A DNA stretch of 13,687 nucleotides from Chryseobacterium sp. (GTDB lineage: Bacteria; Bacteroidota; Bacteroidia; Flavobacteriales; Weeksellaceae): NCBI GenBank assembly GCA_030146295.1, contig JASLCD010000332.1, forward strand, positions 1 to 13,687, given 5' to 3'. Shown in pieces: positions 13,686-13,687 of this stretch. A program made the translations under genes and the position numbers. How positions within the stretch are numbered: the first letter of the stretch is position 1; every line of letters begins with the position of its first letter. The notes under the pieces are model-generated. The model saw only the letters and a list, made by a program, of their open reading frames with translations, ran no database searches and was not told where the DNA came from.

Positions 13686-13687
13686 AA

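Noticed and set aside
1..13687. CRISPR arrays, tRNA genes, insertion sequences
   Set aside because: No regularly spaced repeats, cloverleaf-like sequences, transposase genes or terminal inverted repeats were found on either strand.

Overview
The window looks like chromosome of a Flavobacteriia/Bacteroidota bacterium, most like Chryseobacterium or a close relative. The reasons are AT-rich coding DNA, absence of clear Shine-Dalgarno sites with A-rich leaders instead, typical Bacteroidota lipoproteins, and tail proteins of the kind found in Bacteroidota phages and phage-like particles. The genus is inferred from general likeness, not from a marker gene.

Left part (1-3872) is ordinary chromosome. 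It holds the 3' end of an alpha/beta hydrolase, a strong bidirectional terminator, a lipoprotein of unknown function, a seven-helix ceramidase-like (CREST superfamily) membrane hydrolase, a Cof-type HAD phosphatase broken by a one-base insertion in a run of nine A/T bases, and a small lipoprotein with a C-terminal membrane helix. A second near-perfect hairpin (3982-4017) separates this block from the convergent tail-gene block.

Right part (4042-13435) is all on the minus strand and reads as the distal end of a phage-tail-like contractile injection system. Read 5' to 3' on that strand it has: an AAA+ ATPase closely resembling the Afp15/PVC15-type ATPase of extracellular contractile injection systems (eCIS); a lipoprotein with both a lipobox and a C-terminal transmembrane helix, the architecture of a single-protein spanin (u-spanin); a T4-type lysozyme/endolysin overlapping it by 4 bases; a 348-base gap with repeats and hairpins; and three tail or fibre proteins ending with a 1585-residue modular fibre. 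The tube, sheath and baseplate genes expected for a complete particle are not in this window and would lie beyond the right edge.

Proposed working model (inference): the ATPase assists particle assembly, the lysozyme and u-spanin-like protein open the cell envelope to release particles, and the fibres determine what the particle binds. At the right edge a stretch of about 100 bases has clearly higher GC (about 53%) and can fold a cUUCGg-capped hairpin; it overlaps the end of a possible unrecognised reading frame.
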